This document shows, one piece after another, positions 46,238 through 54,946 of a DNA stretch of 64,000 nucleotides. Source of the DNA: an uncultured Collinsella sp. (lineage in GTDB: Bacteria > Actinomycetota > Coriobacteriia > Coriobacteriales > Coriobacteriaceae); assembly GCA_934646815.1 (NCBI GenBank), contig CAKUEW010000002.1, positions 248,001 through 312,000 of the forward strand. The letters are read 5' to 3'. The notes under the pieces were generated by a model. The model was not told where the DNA came from. It ran no database searches and saw only the letters and a list, made by a program, of their open reading frames with translations. The first letter of the stretch is position 1. Every line of letters begins with the position of its first letter. The translations under genes were made by a program, and so were the position numbers.

Positions 46238-46267
46238 CAAAAGGCCCCACGGACAAACCACGGGGCC
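46238..46267 (-). terminator. Terminator of the multi-span zinc-ribbon gene
   Basis: GGCCCC and GGGGCC arms with an imperfect inner stem, followed by TTTTGC on the minus strand. Confidence 0.6.
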
Positions 46268-46325
46268 ACGATAGTCTCCTGTAAGCGGGGCCGAGTCTAG
46301 CCCGCCATCAGGCGTATCGACGTAA

Positions 46326-47234
46326 TTAGTTCTCCTTAAGAACCAAAGCACTCACCAGGCCGGCAAGCGAGAAGATGAGCGTAAGGACGGCACCAAACGC
46401 AGGCTGAATAAACGGCTTGATTGACGCGATGATTCCGGCGGTGCTGCTGCTACCCATCGAGGTGAATGCCGAAACCAGATTGCTTTCGACCTGGCCGTTC
46501 ACGACAAACGCGGCGATGATACAGACGAGCGAGATGGCAGCGGTCGCGCCAAGGCCAGCGAACAGAACGACATCGTTCTTCTTAACGAACTTAAGGACGA
46601 CGCCGGCGACCAGGGCGATCAGGCAGGCGATCCACAGCACAAAGAAGACGGTGAGGATGTTGGCGGCCAGGTTGATGGAGCCCACGGCGTTTTGCGCCTG
46701 CGTCAGAGCAGGAAGATCGGTGTAGCTCGACATCTGCGTAATATAGGTGTTTGCCGCAGACGCGATGCCACGCAAGCTGCCGGAAAGGCTAAAGACGTGC
46801 GGCATATCGAACGAGGTGTTGATGAACGCCTTAAAAGCGCCGCCCAGCTGCTGCTCGATCATAGCGGTGCTCGAGCCGCTTGCGGCCTGCTGCAGGGCAT
46901 AGTCGACACCCTTGTCGGCAAACGGCAGCGCGATCCACGGCTGAAACATGCACACGAACGATGCCACAGCGCCGCCCAGCATGGCGAGGGAGCGCTTGCC
47001 AAAGCCCGTTGCCGCTGTCAACGAACTCTGGAAGTTGGAGGCAGAGCCGCCATGCCCGTGATGAGCGGCAGGCGCGGACTGAGCGAACGGCTGCTGCTGC
47101 GCCGGAGCCTGCTGGGTAAAGCCGGGCTGCGGAGCCGCCTGCGGTGCGGAGGGAGCGCCGACCATCGACTGGCCGCAATTACCGCAAAAGACGGCGCCAT
47201 CGGGCTGCTGGGAACCACAGTGAGGACAAAACAT
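46326..47234 (-). CDS. Zinc-ribbon multi-span membrane protein
   Basis: A 302-residue protein. The zinc ribbon is CPHCGSQQPDGAVFCGNCG (3-21), with a Pro/Gln/Ala linker to about 70. Then come four membrane segments (about 82-105, 200-225, 230-255 and 275-298) with one large extracellular loop between the first and second. The architecture is the same as the protein at 61456. Function unknown. A GTTGCGCAAC box lies about 100 bases upstream and a terminator follows, so it is a single-gene unit. A GGAAAGGGG tract precedes the ATG. Confidence 0.75.
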   Translation of the reverse strand: MFCPHCGSQQPDGAVFCGNCGQSMVGAPSAPQAAPQPGFTQQAPAQQQPFAQSAPAAHHGHGGSASNFQSSLTAATGFGKRSLAMLGGAVASFVCMFQPWIALPFADKGVDYALQQAASGSSTAMIEQQLGGAFKAFINTSFDMPHVFSLSGSLRGIASAANTYITQMSSYTDLPALTQAQNAVGSINLAANILTVFFVLWIACLIALVAGVVLKFVKKNDVVLFAGLGATAAISLVCIIAAFVVNGQVESNLVSAFTSMGSSSTAGIIASIKPFIQPAFGAVLTLIFSLAGLVSALVLKEN

Positions 47235-47329
47235 TTCATTCCCCTTTCCTAGGGAGCGGCAACGTTCGATTCGCCGGCCGCTTGGTTACCTTTGACGATT
47301 AGAATCATCAACCCAAAAATCCAAAACTT

Positions 47330-47339
47330 GTTGCGCAAC
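47330..47339. promoter_or_regulatory. GTTGCGCAAC box d
   Basis: Perfect palindrome. On the minus strand it is followed three bases later by TTTTGG and, 17 bases further, TCTAAT (five of six to the -10 consensus). Confidence 0.65.
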
Positions 47340-47343
47340 ATCA

Positions 47344-47378
47344 AAAACGGCGGCAAGTTTTTTACCTGCCGCCGTTTT
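47344..47378 (-). terminator. Terminator of the FHA/propeller gene pair
   Basis: Twelve-base arms AAAACGGCGGCA and TGCCGCCGTTTT around an 11-base loop, T-rich after the stem on the minus strand. It lies 37 bases past the FHA gene stop and ends the long signalling operon. Confidence 0.85.
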
Positions 47379-47414
47379 GCGTTGAGTTTTGCCTGTTAAA
47401 TCCAGGTGGAGCCG

Positions 47415-48359
47415 TTAGGATACCTCGACCGTAAAGACCTCGTTGCCCATCTTGATCTTGTCGCCGCTCTTGAGCTTAACGAGCTCACCGGGCTCCAGAC
47501 GGTTGCCGTTGATGCAGGTGCCGTTGGTGGAATTCTTGTCCTCCACAGCAAAGCACTGGCCCGTGTAGCGCACCAGCAAATGCACACGCGAGATAGCGGT
47601 GTTGCCCTCGATGCGAACGTTTGCTGCCGAGCCCTTGCCCACCGTGGCGGGGAACTCGGTGATCTCGTAGCGGGTCCCGCGCTCGCGAACCAGCGTCACG
47701 CGCGGACCATAGGCCGAACGCGGCACGTCGGAGGCGATGCGCGGCAGCTCGGAGGACGAAGGATGCACCGGCGCGGACATAAGGTCGTCCAGCACCGTCA
47801 CACCCGTACTGGGACGATTGTAGACCGCGTTGGGCTGATTGTAGACGCCAGCCGGCTGGTTGTAACCGGCGGCAGGCTGATTGTTGCCAGTCACGGGACC
47901 GCGAGGAATCACGACATTGCCGTTGCCAGCGGCAGGAGCGACTGCGGGCGCCGCGGCATGGTTGGAGCCGGGACGCACGGCGGGGCCGGCGTCGGGGATG
48001 CTGGACGGACGGTTGTGCGTCGCACGCGAGGGACGCTGCGCCGGTTGCTGAGGAGCAGCGCCGGCAACGGGGCGACCGGCCTGGGGCATCTGAGACTGAG
48101 GCATCGGGGCGACACCGGGGCGAGCCGTCTGCGGCATCGGGGCAGCGCCAGGACGCTGCACACCCATGCCGGGCTGTGCAACCGGAGCTGCCAGCACGCC
48201 CGGAGCTTGCGCGAGACGCTGCTGCTGGGCAGGCGTGCGAAGCGTCGCCGCGGCGGCAGCAGAAGCGCCACCGGGCATATACTTAGCGAGCTCCGAGCCG
48301 CACTTTAGGCAAAACTTGCTGGTGTTGGGGTTATTGTATCCGCAGTGACCACAAAACAT
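47415..48359 (-). CDS. Zinc-ribbon + FHA-domain protein
   Basis: A 314-residue soluble protein. The N-terminal zinc ribbon is CGHCGYNNPNTSKFCLKCG. A long Pro/Ala/Gln/Asn linker contains TGVTVLDDL near residue 180-190. The C-terminal FHA domain (about 222-314) carries ATVGKGSAANVRI, the phosphothreonine-binding NTAISRVHLLV and NSTNGTCING. The T-V-L-D motif ahead of the FHA domain resembles the phosphorylatable N-terminal threonines of GarA-type proteins (analogy). Last gene of the operon. AAAGGA precedes the ATG. Confidence 0.88.
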   Translation of the reverse strand: MFCGHCGYNNPNTSKFCLKCGSELAKYMPGGASAAAAATLRTPAQQQRLAQAPGVLAAPVAQPGMGVQRPGAAPMPQTARPGVAPMPQSQMPQAGRPVAGAAPQQPAQRPSRATHNRPSSIPDAGPAVRPGSNHAAAPAVAPAAGNGNVVIPRGPVTGNNQPAAGYNQPAGVYNQPNAVYNRPSTGVTVLDDLMSAPVHPSSSELPRIASDVPRSAYGPRVTLVRERGTRYEITEFPATVGKGSAANVRIEGNTAISRVHLLVRYTGQCFAVEDKNSTNGTCINGNRLEPGELVKLKSGDKIKMGNEVFTVEVS

Positions 48360-48386
48360 GATGGGTCCTTTCCGGCGCTGGGCGCC

Positions 48387-49985
48387 TTAACGTGCGATCT
48401 TAACGAGCTTGGGAGCGTCGGCCGAGGTGTCGAGCGCCCAAAGCGTAGATGCCTTGCCACTATTATCTGCCACAAACAGCGTCGTGCCGTTGAGCCACAG
48501 CGCCGTTGTCGAGGGACTGAGGTCGACGCCGGCCTTATCCGCGACCTTGTCATAGTCGCTCGAAAGGCCCGAGCTCGCGTCGATCCAACCGAGCTCGCCG
48601 CTCGAGAGCACCAGCGCACAACCGTGGCTGTTCGCCCACAGGCAACCCGCGTCGGCGTAAGCATCAAACGAGCTAAACGTACCACCCCCGGTGCAGCGCG
48701 AAAGCGTGGTGTGCCCATCGGAGCCCGTCAACACGGCATAGAGCGTGCCCTCACTAAAGAAGGCATTTTTGAGCTGCTCGGAACCGGCGACATACGAGCC
48801 AAAGGGCCCGTGTGTCTCCTGAGGGTGCTCGGTCTCAGCCTCGGCGTCTTCTTGCTCAAGCGCGATTTCCTGGGCAGAGGACACGTCGGCAAGCGTTGCC
48901 TCGCACACGGTCCAACCCGTATCGGTGGCAACAACCAAATCGCAGTGGCTGCTGTCACCAAACAGCCAGGCATTCGAAGCGGGTTGCGCCGCCACCAGAT
49001 GCGCCGCGTCCTTATCCAGACGCCACACGCAGGCCTTGCCGTCCTTGAGCGTCATGGCAGCGACGGTGCCGTCGCGCACGACCAGGCCGGAGACGTCGCC
49101 CTCGAGCGTCGCCACGGTCTTGGCCTTAGCCTTGCCGTTCGCTTCCTTGGCGCAGGTCGCGACATCCTCGATCTTCATGACGTTCGCGCCATCCGCATAA
49201 TACAGATCGCCATCGCAAACGTTCAGATGCCCCGCAGCGGTCTTTATGAGCACGGTTGCATCCACGGTCTTGGTGCCCGATGCCTTGCGTGCCAAAATAT
49301 GCGACCCGTCCGACCAGTACAGATACGAGCCGTCGCACACCATGTCGCCGCCGCCCAGGCCGGCCTTGGCCTGCGCCTTAACCTTGCGGTCGCCGCCCAT
49401 AAGGTCGAGCTTACTTTCGGACTTTTTCTTTTGCTCCGAAACCTGCTGCGCCTCGCGCTTTAGATCCTGGTCGCCCTTCCAGGCCAGACCAACACCCGCG
49501 ATAATCGCGACGACCAGGACGGCAGCCACGGCAATGGCGATCTTCTTGACGAGCGGCTTGCGCACGGCAGCACGCGCGTTATCTAAATGGGGCAATGTGC
49601 GCGGCACGGCGCTTTCTTTACCGGCAGAAGCGTTGGGGCTCACGCCCGTATCGCCATCCAGATTATCGAGCGAGAACAGCGCGTCCTCCCCCGTCGGGGC
49701 GGGTGCAGCAGACTCCGCAGCCGGTGCAGCAGCCTTCGCAAAACGGCGGCCAGGCCTATTCGCAGCGGCAGGCTCAGCGACAGGAGTCGCCTCGGCAGCA
49801 GAAGCCGCAGCCACCCCGCTCGCGGCAACACCAGCGCCAGCAGCATGCGACCCAACACCCGCAGCATGGCTCGGCGCTGGCGCATCCTCGCCCGCACTCA
49901 GCGGAGCCCCGCAAAACGGGCAGCAGCGCATTTCCTCATCGACCGGCTGTCCGCAAAACGGGCAAAGTGCCTGTTTGGAACCCAT
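48387..49985 (-). CDS. Zinc-ribbon membrane protein with beta-propeller-like extracellular domain
   Basis: A 532-residue protein. The zinc ribbon is CPFCGQPVDEEMRCCPFCG (8-26), with an Ala/Pro linker and one membrane span (about 146-168). A coiled, charged stretch follows, then an extracellular beta-repeat domain with recurring SDGSHILARK/CDGDLYYADGANV/RDGTVAAMTL elements typical of DUF5050/propeller proteins. The strong hairpin terminator ends 18 bases before this ATG, so expression may depend on read-through from the surface-protein gene. The next gene is 27 bases downstream. GGAAAGGA precedes the ATG. Confidence 0.75.
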   Translation of the reverse strand: MGSKQALCPFCGQPVDEEMRCCPFCGAPLSAGEDAPAPSHAAGVGSHAAGAGVAASGVAAASAAEATPVAEPAAANRPGRRFAKAAAPAAESAAPAPTGEDALFSLDNLDGDTGVSPNASAGKESAVPRTLPHLDNARAAVRKPLVKKIAIAVAAVLVVAIIAGVGLAWKGDQDLKREAQQVSEQKKKSESKLDLMGGDRKVKAQAKAGLGGGDMVCDGSYLYWSDGSHILARKASGTKTVDATVLIKTAAGHLNVCDGDLYYADGANVMKIEDVATCAKEANGKAKAKTVATLEGDVSGLVVRDGTVAAMTLKDGKACVWRLDKDAAHLVAAQPASNAWLFGDSSHCDLVVATDTGWTVCEATLADVSSAQEIALEQEDAEAETEHPQETHGPFGSYVAGSEQLKNAFFSEGTLYAVLTGSDGHTTLSRCTGGGTFSSFDAYADAGCLWANSHGCALVLSSGELGWIDASSGLSSDYDKVADKAGVDLSPSTTALWLNGTTLFVADNSGKASTLWALDTSADAPKLVKIAR

Positions 49986-50002
49986 CGATCAATCCTTTCC
50001 TA

Positions 50003-50043
50003 ACAAAAACGGCGCCCCGCCCAGCAGTGGGGCAAGGCGCCGT
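50003..50043 (-). terminator. Hairpin terminator/attenuator inside the signalling operon
   Basis: Arms ACGGCGCC and GGCGCCGT with an additional inner GCCCC/GGGGC stem and TTTTTGTTA on the minus strand. It lies between the stop of the Ig-like surface protein and the start of the next gene, leaving no room for a separate promoter. Confidence 0.85.
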
Positions 50044-50078
50044 AAAGCTCACAGATGCACAAGCGTCTTGCGAAGAGC

Positions 50079-53000
50079 CTACTTCTCCTCGTTCTCCTTG
50101 CGCTTCTTGGCGACAACCATGTAGATACCGCCGGCGACAACGACGATCGCGACGATGGTGCCAACCATAAGCGGCAGGTTGTTCATCCACAGAACGAAGG
50201 AGTCGTTGGTGACGAGCACGCCCGTAGCCTTGAGCTCCTTGGACTTGTTGCCCGCGGCGTCCCAAGCGACAACGGAAACGTCCTGCTTGGAGGAGCTACC
50301 GTCGAGTACGAACTCGCGAATCGGGTTCTTCTCGAGCTGGTCAGCCGTAAAGGTAGCCACGGTCTTGCCGTTCACCTTGATCTGAGCCTTCGAAAGCTTC
50401 AGGTTGTCCTCGAAGCTCACCTTGGCCTTGTGCGAGGACTCCTCGTACTTACCGTTGGAAGCAAGGTCGACGAAGGAAGCGATGGGCGCGGTGTCGTCAA
50501 CAGCGAAGTTGATCTCGGCCGCGGCGCCGGACTTCTTGGCGTTCTTGCCCTCCATGGTGTTCTCGGAGGAGTTGCCGGCGGCGTCCTCGCTGTGGAACAG
50601 CACACGGTAAGCGCCGTCCTTGTCGTAGTTGGACTTGCTCACGGTGTAGTTGTACTCGCTCCAGCCGCTCGACGTGTCGGAGTCAGTGGTGTAGTTGTCA
50701 CCGCTCTTGAGCGTCGTGTTCTTGGTATCGCGGGTCAGCTCGACGGAGGTCTTGTTGTCATCAAGGCCGGACGGGTTGATCTCGGTCACCTTAACATCGG
50801 TGGTCTTGGAGCTCTTGAGGTACTGATCGAGCATCTTGCCGGTGTTATCGGAGATGACGTAGGTCGAGCCAAAGCGGTTGACGGACCAGGTGACGGCCTC
50901 GGACTCGGTGTTGCCAGCAAGGTCGATAGCCTGAACGGTCAGCGTGTAGACGCCGTCGTTGCCCTTGGTCTTGGCCGGGTTGAGGTAGTTCACGGACTTG
51001 TCGGTAGCCGAGGTGTTGATCGCGGCGCCCGCATAGGGGTTCGGATCGTCCTTGGACAGCGGGTAGCTGATCTTGGAGACCTCGATGGTGGTGCCATCGG
51101 CAAGGTTGGTGTCGTGGACAGCGGCACTCGGAGCGACCTCGCCAGCATAAGCCGTGCGGTTGACGACATTCTGGATGTCGATCTTGGGCTTGATGGTGTC
51201 AATCACGAACTCAGGCGAGGTGTAGGACTCGGACTTGTTGGAAGCCAGGTCCTCACCCGAGACGGAGAGTGTGTAGACGCCCTGGCCCGGGAAGGTCACC
51301 GTAGCGGTGTGGGTATCACCGTTGCTGGACCAGCCGCCGATCTGGGCAGGAGTAGCCTCGTCGCCGTTACCGGCAGAGACGGGAGCCTCGATCTTGAACA
51401 GGTTCGGATCGAAGTTGTGCTCCTCAACCGTAATGGTAGCCGTACGAGCAGCGTTGTAATACTTACCGTTCTGAGCAGCCTCGGTGTTCCAAGACACGTT
51501 CAGCTTAGGCGCGGTCTTGTCAATGGTGAAGGTGTCGCCAGAGAAGGTTTGGGCAGCAGTAGTACCAGCAAGATTTGCGTAGTTAACCGCAGAAACCTTG
51601 CAGTCCGCATCGCCCTTAGCGCCAAAGGTGTAGGAGAACGTATAAGTATCGTTACCCGCATCCGTGAGATCACCCGCAGTAACATTAAAAGTGTCGCTGC
51701 CATCGGTGATCGTGGTAATAACCTGACCGCGATCGTATGTCTGCACGTAGTCGCCGAAATGATCTGTCACCGTAATAGTAAAGGTACGGTTAGCATTGTA
51801 ATAACCGCGACCATTTGCCTCGCGCTGAACGTTGTTATTATCGAAACCAGCAGTAATCGTTGGTTCCGAAGCGTTTTGGATTAATTCGAGATCAGCAATC
51901 TTGGCCTTTGAATCTGCCTGAGTAACAGCCTTCTCCATTTTGTTGCCAGCAACATCGGATGCCTTCACATTAATGTTCTTGGCAAACACCTTCTGATCGG
52001 AAGCGTTGCTCGAAAGATCATAGGTAAAGATGTTGCCATCCGGCTTACCGACAGGATTACCAGAGCCCCCGGTCTCACTTCCGCTTGATTTAGCATTTTT
52101 ACCGTACACATATGAGATTTCCGGAGTGCCCGAAAGGCCTGAACCGTTATCTCCATTCGGATCGAGCACGCCAACCTTAAGACCAAGTTTTTTAGTAACA
52201 AACTTGGAATCGTTCGTCAGATCGTCATGGGTCTTCTCGTTGCGCGCATTGAAGTCAGAAATCAAGGCGGAACTCTTCAGCACGGGAGCAACAGTATCTC
52301 GACGATAAGCAAGGTTGCTCGTTTGGGTAATCACACCATCCGCATCAATTGAGTAAAGATGGATATTGCCGTGATCGCCATCGATAGCTGTGTTGCCCGG
52401 ATCGACCTCTTTGTCCTTGTTTTTGCTCAGCTCGTCGGGGGTAATTGCAGTAGGATCATCAGCCGTCGTAAGCATGTGATCTTTCCAGCCGAAAGTAACC
52501 GGAGCAATCTTTCCATCCTTGCCGGTACCATTTAACCAGTAAGTCGCATTCTCCTCGTACTGCTTGGAAGTCATCTCTTTATTATTGCCACCGTTATCGG
52601 CATACGCAACAATGCCCGTCTCAGCCCATTTCTTATCTGCGACAGGGGAGATAGTCACCGCGTCAGGAACCTTAATTTGGTAATTCGAGTAAGCATCATC
52701 CTTGACGCCTTCCGCATCCTGGAAGGTGACGTTAGTGCTGCCACCCGCAACCGTCAATCCTTCAAAGGTGACACCACTAAAGTAATCAACATTGATATCA
52801 TCGCCGTACTTCTCTTTGATTTGTTTTTTCACAGCTTCGTTGGCGCTGTTTTTGACAACCTCCTGCTGTTTCTCTTGGATGCGCGCGTCAAAGCTATCCT
52901 TCAGCTCAAGGTCGACCGGCGCTTTGGCGACGGGTTGCACAGTGACCTTTGTGGTCTTAGCGACGGTTTGGTCAGGATAGAGCCAATTGACATCAAAGCT

Positions 53001-54017
53001 AACGGGGTCAGCATGCTTCGAAGCCTTGACGGGGCTGACGGTTACCGTATAGGTGTCCGCATCAATCTTGGCAGTAAAGCACTTATCAGAATCCTGATAA
53101 TTCTTCGGAAGATCGGGCACCAGGCCAGAAGTCACAGCACCGGTAGCAAAGGAGACCGACTTATCCTCGCCCTTGTAAATAAGACCCTCGATGGCCTTAT
53201 CAGACAGGTTGTCTACAACATTCGCCCAGATATCGGAGGAATTAACGTCGAGCACATAGCTCTTTGCATCAGTCGGGACATACTCCCCCTTCTGATCCGG
53301 GACAGGAGTGGGCACCTGTTGTTTCTTGCCAGTGTCCTTCTTTTCGTTTTCGTTCGTCGAACCTGCGTTCTCAGCACCAGCAGACTCGCCAGTACCGCTA
53401 TCCTCCTTAGAGCCCTCGGAAGCCTGATCGGTATAGAAGTATGTAAACTTGTACTTCACCGAAGCAACGGGGACGTTAACCTTTGCACTGCACGCAGTTT
53501 TAGAGGTGATGGTAAGGTTTCCTTCCTTCATCTCAACGGCAACGCCAGCGTTATCAGAAGTCGGATTACCCGCCTCCGCATCAGTAATATCAGTGATCAT
53601 GATATCGGTGATTGAAGCACCCGGATGCGCAGCCTCTGCTTTAGCTTTTGCATCGTTAAGAATATTCTCGTAGCTACCCGTCTTATCGTGCAGCACCTCA
53701 ATCTTAAGCTTGCCAACAAGCCACTCGGTAAGATCCTTCTTGGAGATGGAGCAAGAAGCCGTTCCATCAGTTCCGGCAGCGGGATGTGCGTCAAAGCCGA
53801 GCGATACGGTATTTGCCTTATCGAACCTGCCATACACCTCACCCTTATTCGCTGCCTTGGTAGTCTTAGCCGACTGCGTCGTCGTGCTCTCCGCATACGC
53901 GGCCGTCACGGCTTGGGCGATCGGGGTTGTGGGGATGGTCGATGTGGCCATCACGGTGGCGAGAATCACGGCTGCAGGCTTACGTGAATACGCCTTGAGT
54001 TTATCAAACACAGACAT
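50079..54017 (-). CDS. Large Ig-like-repeat surface protein, membrane anchored
   Basis: A 1312-residue exported protein. Signal peptide 1-~43 (AVTAAYAE junction). The N-terminal third has no recognised domain. From about residue 570 there are several bacterial Ig-like repeats, each with DxTAP/DKTAPKL and xVxAxDxAGN motifs such as VSVVAWDAAGNKS, VQAIDLAGNTE and VKASDVAGNKM. It ends with one membrane span and KKRKENEEK; no LPXTG-type signal. The half encoding the N terminus (about 51.7-53.9 kb) is visibly less GC-rich than the C-terminal half. It shares an operon with the kinase, phosphatase and FHA genes. AAGGAAAA precedes the ATG. Confidence 0.82.
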   Translation of the reverse strand: MSVFDKLKAYSRKPAAVILATVMATSTIPTTPIAQAVTAAYAESTTTQSAKTTKAANKGEVYGRFDKANTVSLGFDAHPAAGTDGTASCSISKKDLTEWLVGKLKIEVLHDKTGSYENILNDAKAKAEAAHPGASITDIMITDITDAEAGNPTSDNAGVAVEMKEGNLTITSKTACSAKVNVPVASVKYKFTYFYTDQASEGSKEDSGTGESAGAENAGSTNENEKKDTGKKQQVPTPVPDQKGEYVPTDAKSYVLDVNSSDIWANVVDNLSDKAIEGLIYKGEDKSVSFATGAVTSGLVPDLPKNYQDSDKCFTAKIDADTYTVTVSPVKASKHADPVSFDVNWLYPDQTVAKTTKVTVQPVAKAPVDLELKDSFDARIQEKQQEVVKNSANEAVKKQIKEKYGDDINVDYFSGVTFEGLTVAGGSTNVTFQDAEGVKDDAYSNYQIKVPDAVTISPVADKKWAETGIVAYADNGGNNKEMTSKQYEENATYWLNGTGKDGKIAPVTFGWKDHMLTTADDPTAITPDELSKNKDKEVDPGNTAIDGDHGNIHLYSIDADGVITQTSNLAYRRDTVAPVLKSSALISDFNARNEKTHDDLTNDSKFVTKKLGLKVGVLDPNGDNGSGLSGTPEISYVYGKNAKSSGSETGGSGNPVGKPDGNIFTYDLSSNASDQKVFAKNINVKASDVAGNKMEKAVTQADSKAKIADLELIQNASEPTITAGFDNNNVQREANGRGYYNANRTFTITVTDHFGDYVQTYDRGQVITTITDGSDTFNVTAGDLTDAGNDTYTFSYTFGAKGDADCKVSAVNYANLAGTTAAQTFSGDTFTIDKTAPKLNVSWNTEAAQNGKYYNAARTATITVEEHNFDPNLFKIEAPVSAGNGDEATPAQIGGWSSNGDTHTATVTFPGQGVYTLSVSGEDLASNKSESYTSPEFVIDTIKPKIDIQNVVNRTAYAGEVAPSAAVHDTNLADGTTIEVSKISYPLSKDDPNPYAGAAINTSATDKSVNYLNPAKTKGNDGVYTLTVQAIDLAGNTESEAVTWSVNRFGSTYVISDNTGKMLDQYLKSSKTTDVKVTEINPSGLDDNKTSVELTRDTKNTTLKSGDNYTTDSDTSSGWSEYNYTVSKSNYDKDGAYRVLFHSEDAAGNSSENTMEGKNAKKSGAAAEINFAVDDTAPIASFVDLASNGKYEESSHKAKVSFEDNLKLSKAQIKVNGKTVATFTADQLEKNPIREFVLDGSSSKQDVSVVAWDAAGNKSKELKATGVLVTNDSFVLWMNNLPLMVGTIVAIVVVAGGIYMVVAKKRKENEEK

Positions 54018-54034
54018 CGTTCGATTTTCCTTCC

Positions 54035-54934
54035 CTAGTTGCAAACCCGATCGAGAGACTCGTCGGTATGAACTACGATCACATTCTGTTTGAGTATGAA
54101 GCGGAATCCGTCATCCTCGTGTTGAGCAACACCTTCGGCATCGATGTTTTCATAAACATCGCCGCTGCTGAGTACGTCAGTCTCGGATTCAGACGCCTCG
54201 ACGCCCTCGTCGAGCAGGCCGGTCTCCTGCTCGGAGTCCTCGTCGGCCTCGTCGAGCAGACCCGTCTCGCGCTCGGACTCCTCGTCCTCCTCCACGAGCA
54301 GACCCGTGGAGCGCTCGGACTCTTCGTCGTCCTCGACCAAGACACCCGTCGGACGCTCGGAATCCTCTTCGTCCTCGGTTAGCACGCCGGTCGGACGCTC
54401 GGAATCCTCTTCGTCCTCAACCAGAACACCGGTGGGGCGCTCGGAATCTTCCTCGTCCTCCACGAGCACGCCGGTGGGTCGCTCGGTATCCAGATCATCC
54501 TCGGTCAGCACCTCGGTCGGGGTCTCGCTACCGGCAAAACCCTCGTCGTCGTTCTCGTCGCGAGCAGGCTTTTCAGCCTGCGCGGCGTGGGCGGCGCGGC
54601 GGGCCGAAGCGGGCTCGTCGCTGATGGGCGCGACCACCGTGGTCATGTTGTCGTCGCCCTCGGGACCCTCGTGCGCAATGTCGGTCACGCGGTCGTCGCC
54701 CTCGGGGCCACCCAGCACGGAGCGGGCGGGGTTGGACTTCTTAGCGCCGGCACCACGCGAGCCGCGCGTCGTACGGCGGCGCGCACCCTCACCAGAGGTG
54801 GGCACGCGCTTGCCCTGGAGGAAGCGGATGGCATTGATGACATCCATCTTCACAAACACAACCACCGCGGCGACGGCGAGCACGGCCGCGAGAACAAACG
54901 CGGCGATCGCTACGTAAAAGTAAACGTTTTCCAT
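54035..54934 (-). CDS. Membrane protein with tandem acidic PTGVL repeats
   Basis: A 299-residue protein. It has an N-terminal membrane span (about 5-29), a basic stretch (about 42-70), then TDIAHEGPEGDD and MTTVVAP. Eight to nine 14-residue repeats (137-257) are of the form ERPTGVLVEDEEDS, drifting to RETGLLDEADEDS. A short C-terminal region contains VIVVHTDE. Each repeat has one Thr followed by Gly-Val/Leu-Leu in an acidic field. Lies between the kinase and the surface protein, 12 and 17 bases away. A kinase-substrate or FHA-docking role is inference. AAGGAGGGG precedes the ATG. Confidence 0.78.
   Translation of the reverse strand: MENVYFYVAIAAFVLAAVLAVAAVVVFVKMDVINAIRFLQGKRVPTSGEGARRRTTRGSRGAGAKKSNPARSVLGGPEGDDRVTDIAHEGPEGDDNMTTVVAPISDEPASARRAAHAAQAEKPARDENDDEGFAGSETPTEVLTEDDLDTERPTGVLVEDEEDSERPTGVLVEDEEDSERPTGVLTEDEEDSERPTGVLVEDDEESERSTGLLVEEDEESERETGLLDEADEDSEQETGLLDEGVEASESETDVLSSGDVYENIDAEGVAQHEDDGFRFILKQNVIVVHTDESLDRVCN
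54164..54526 (-). repeat. Tandem 42-bp coding repeats
   Basis: Eight to nine copies of a 42-base unit encoding ERPTGVLVEDEEDS. The central copies are nearly identical in DNA, so copy number may vary between strains by slippage or recombination without frameshift. Confidence 0.85.
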
Positions 54935-54946
54935 GTTCGCCCCTCC

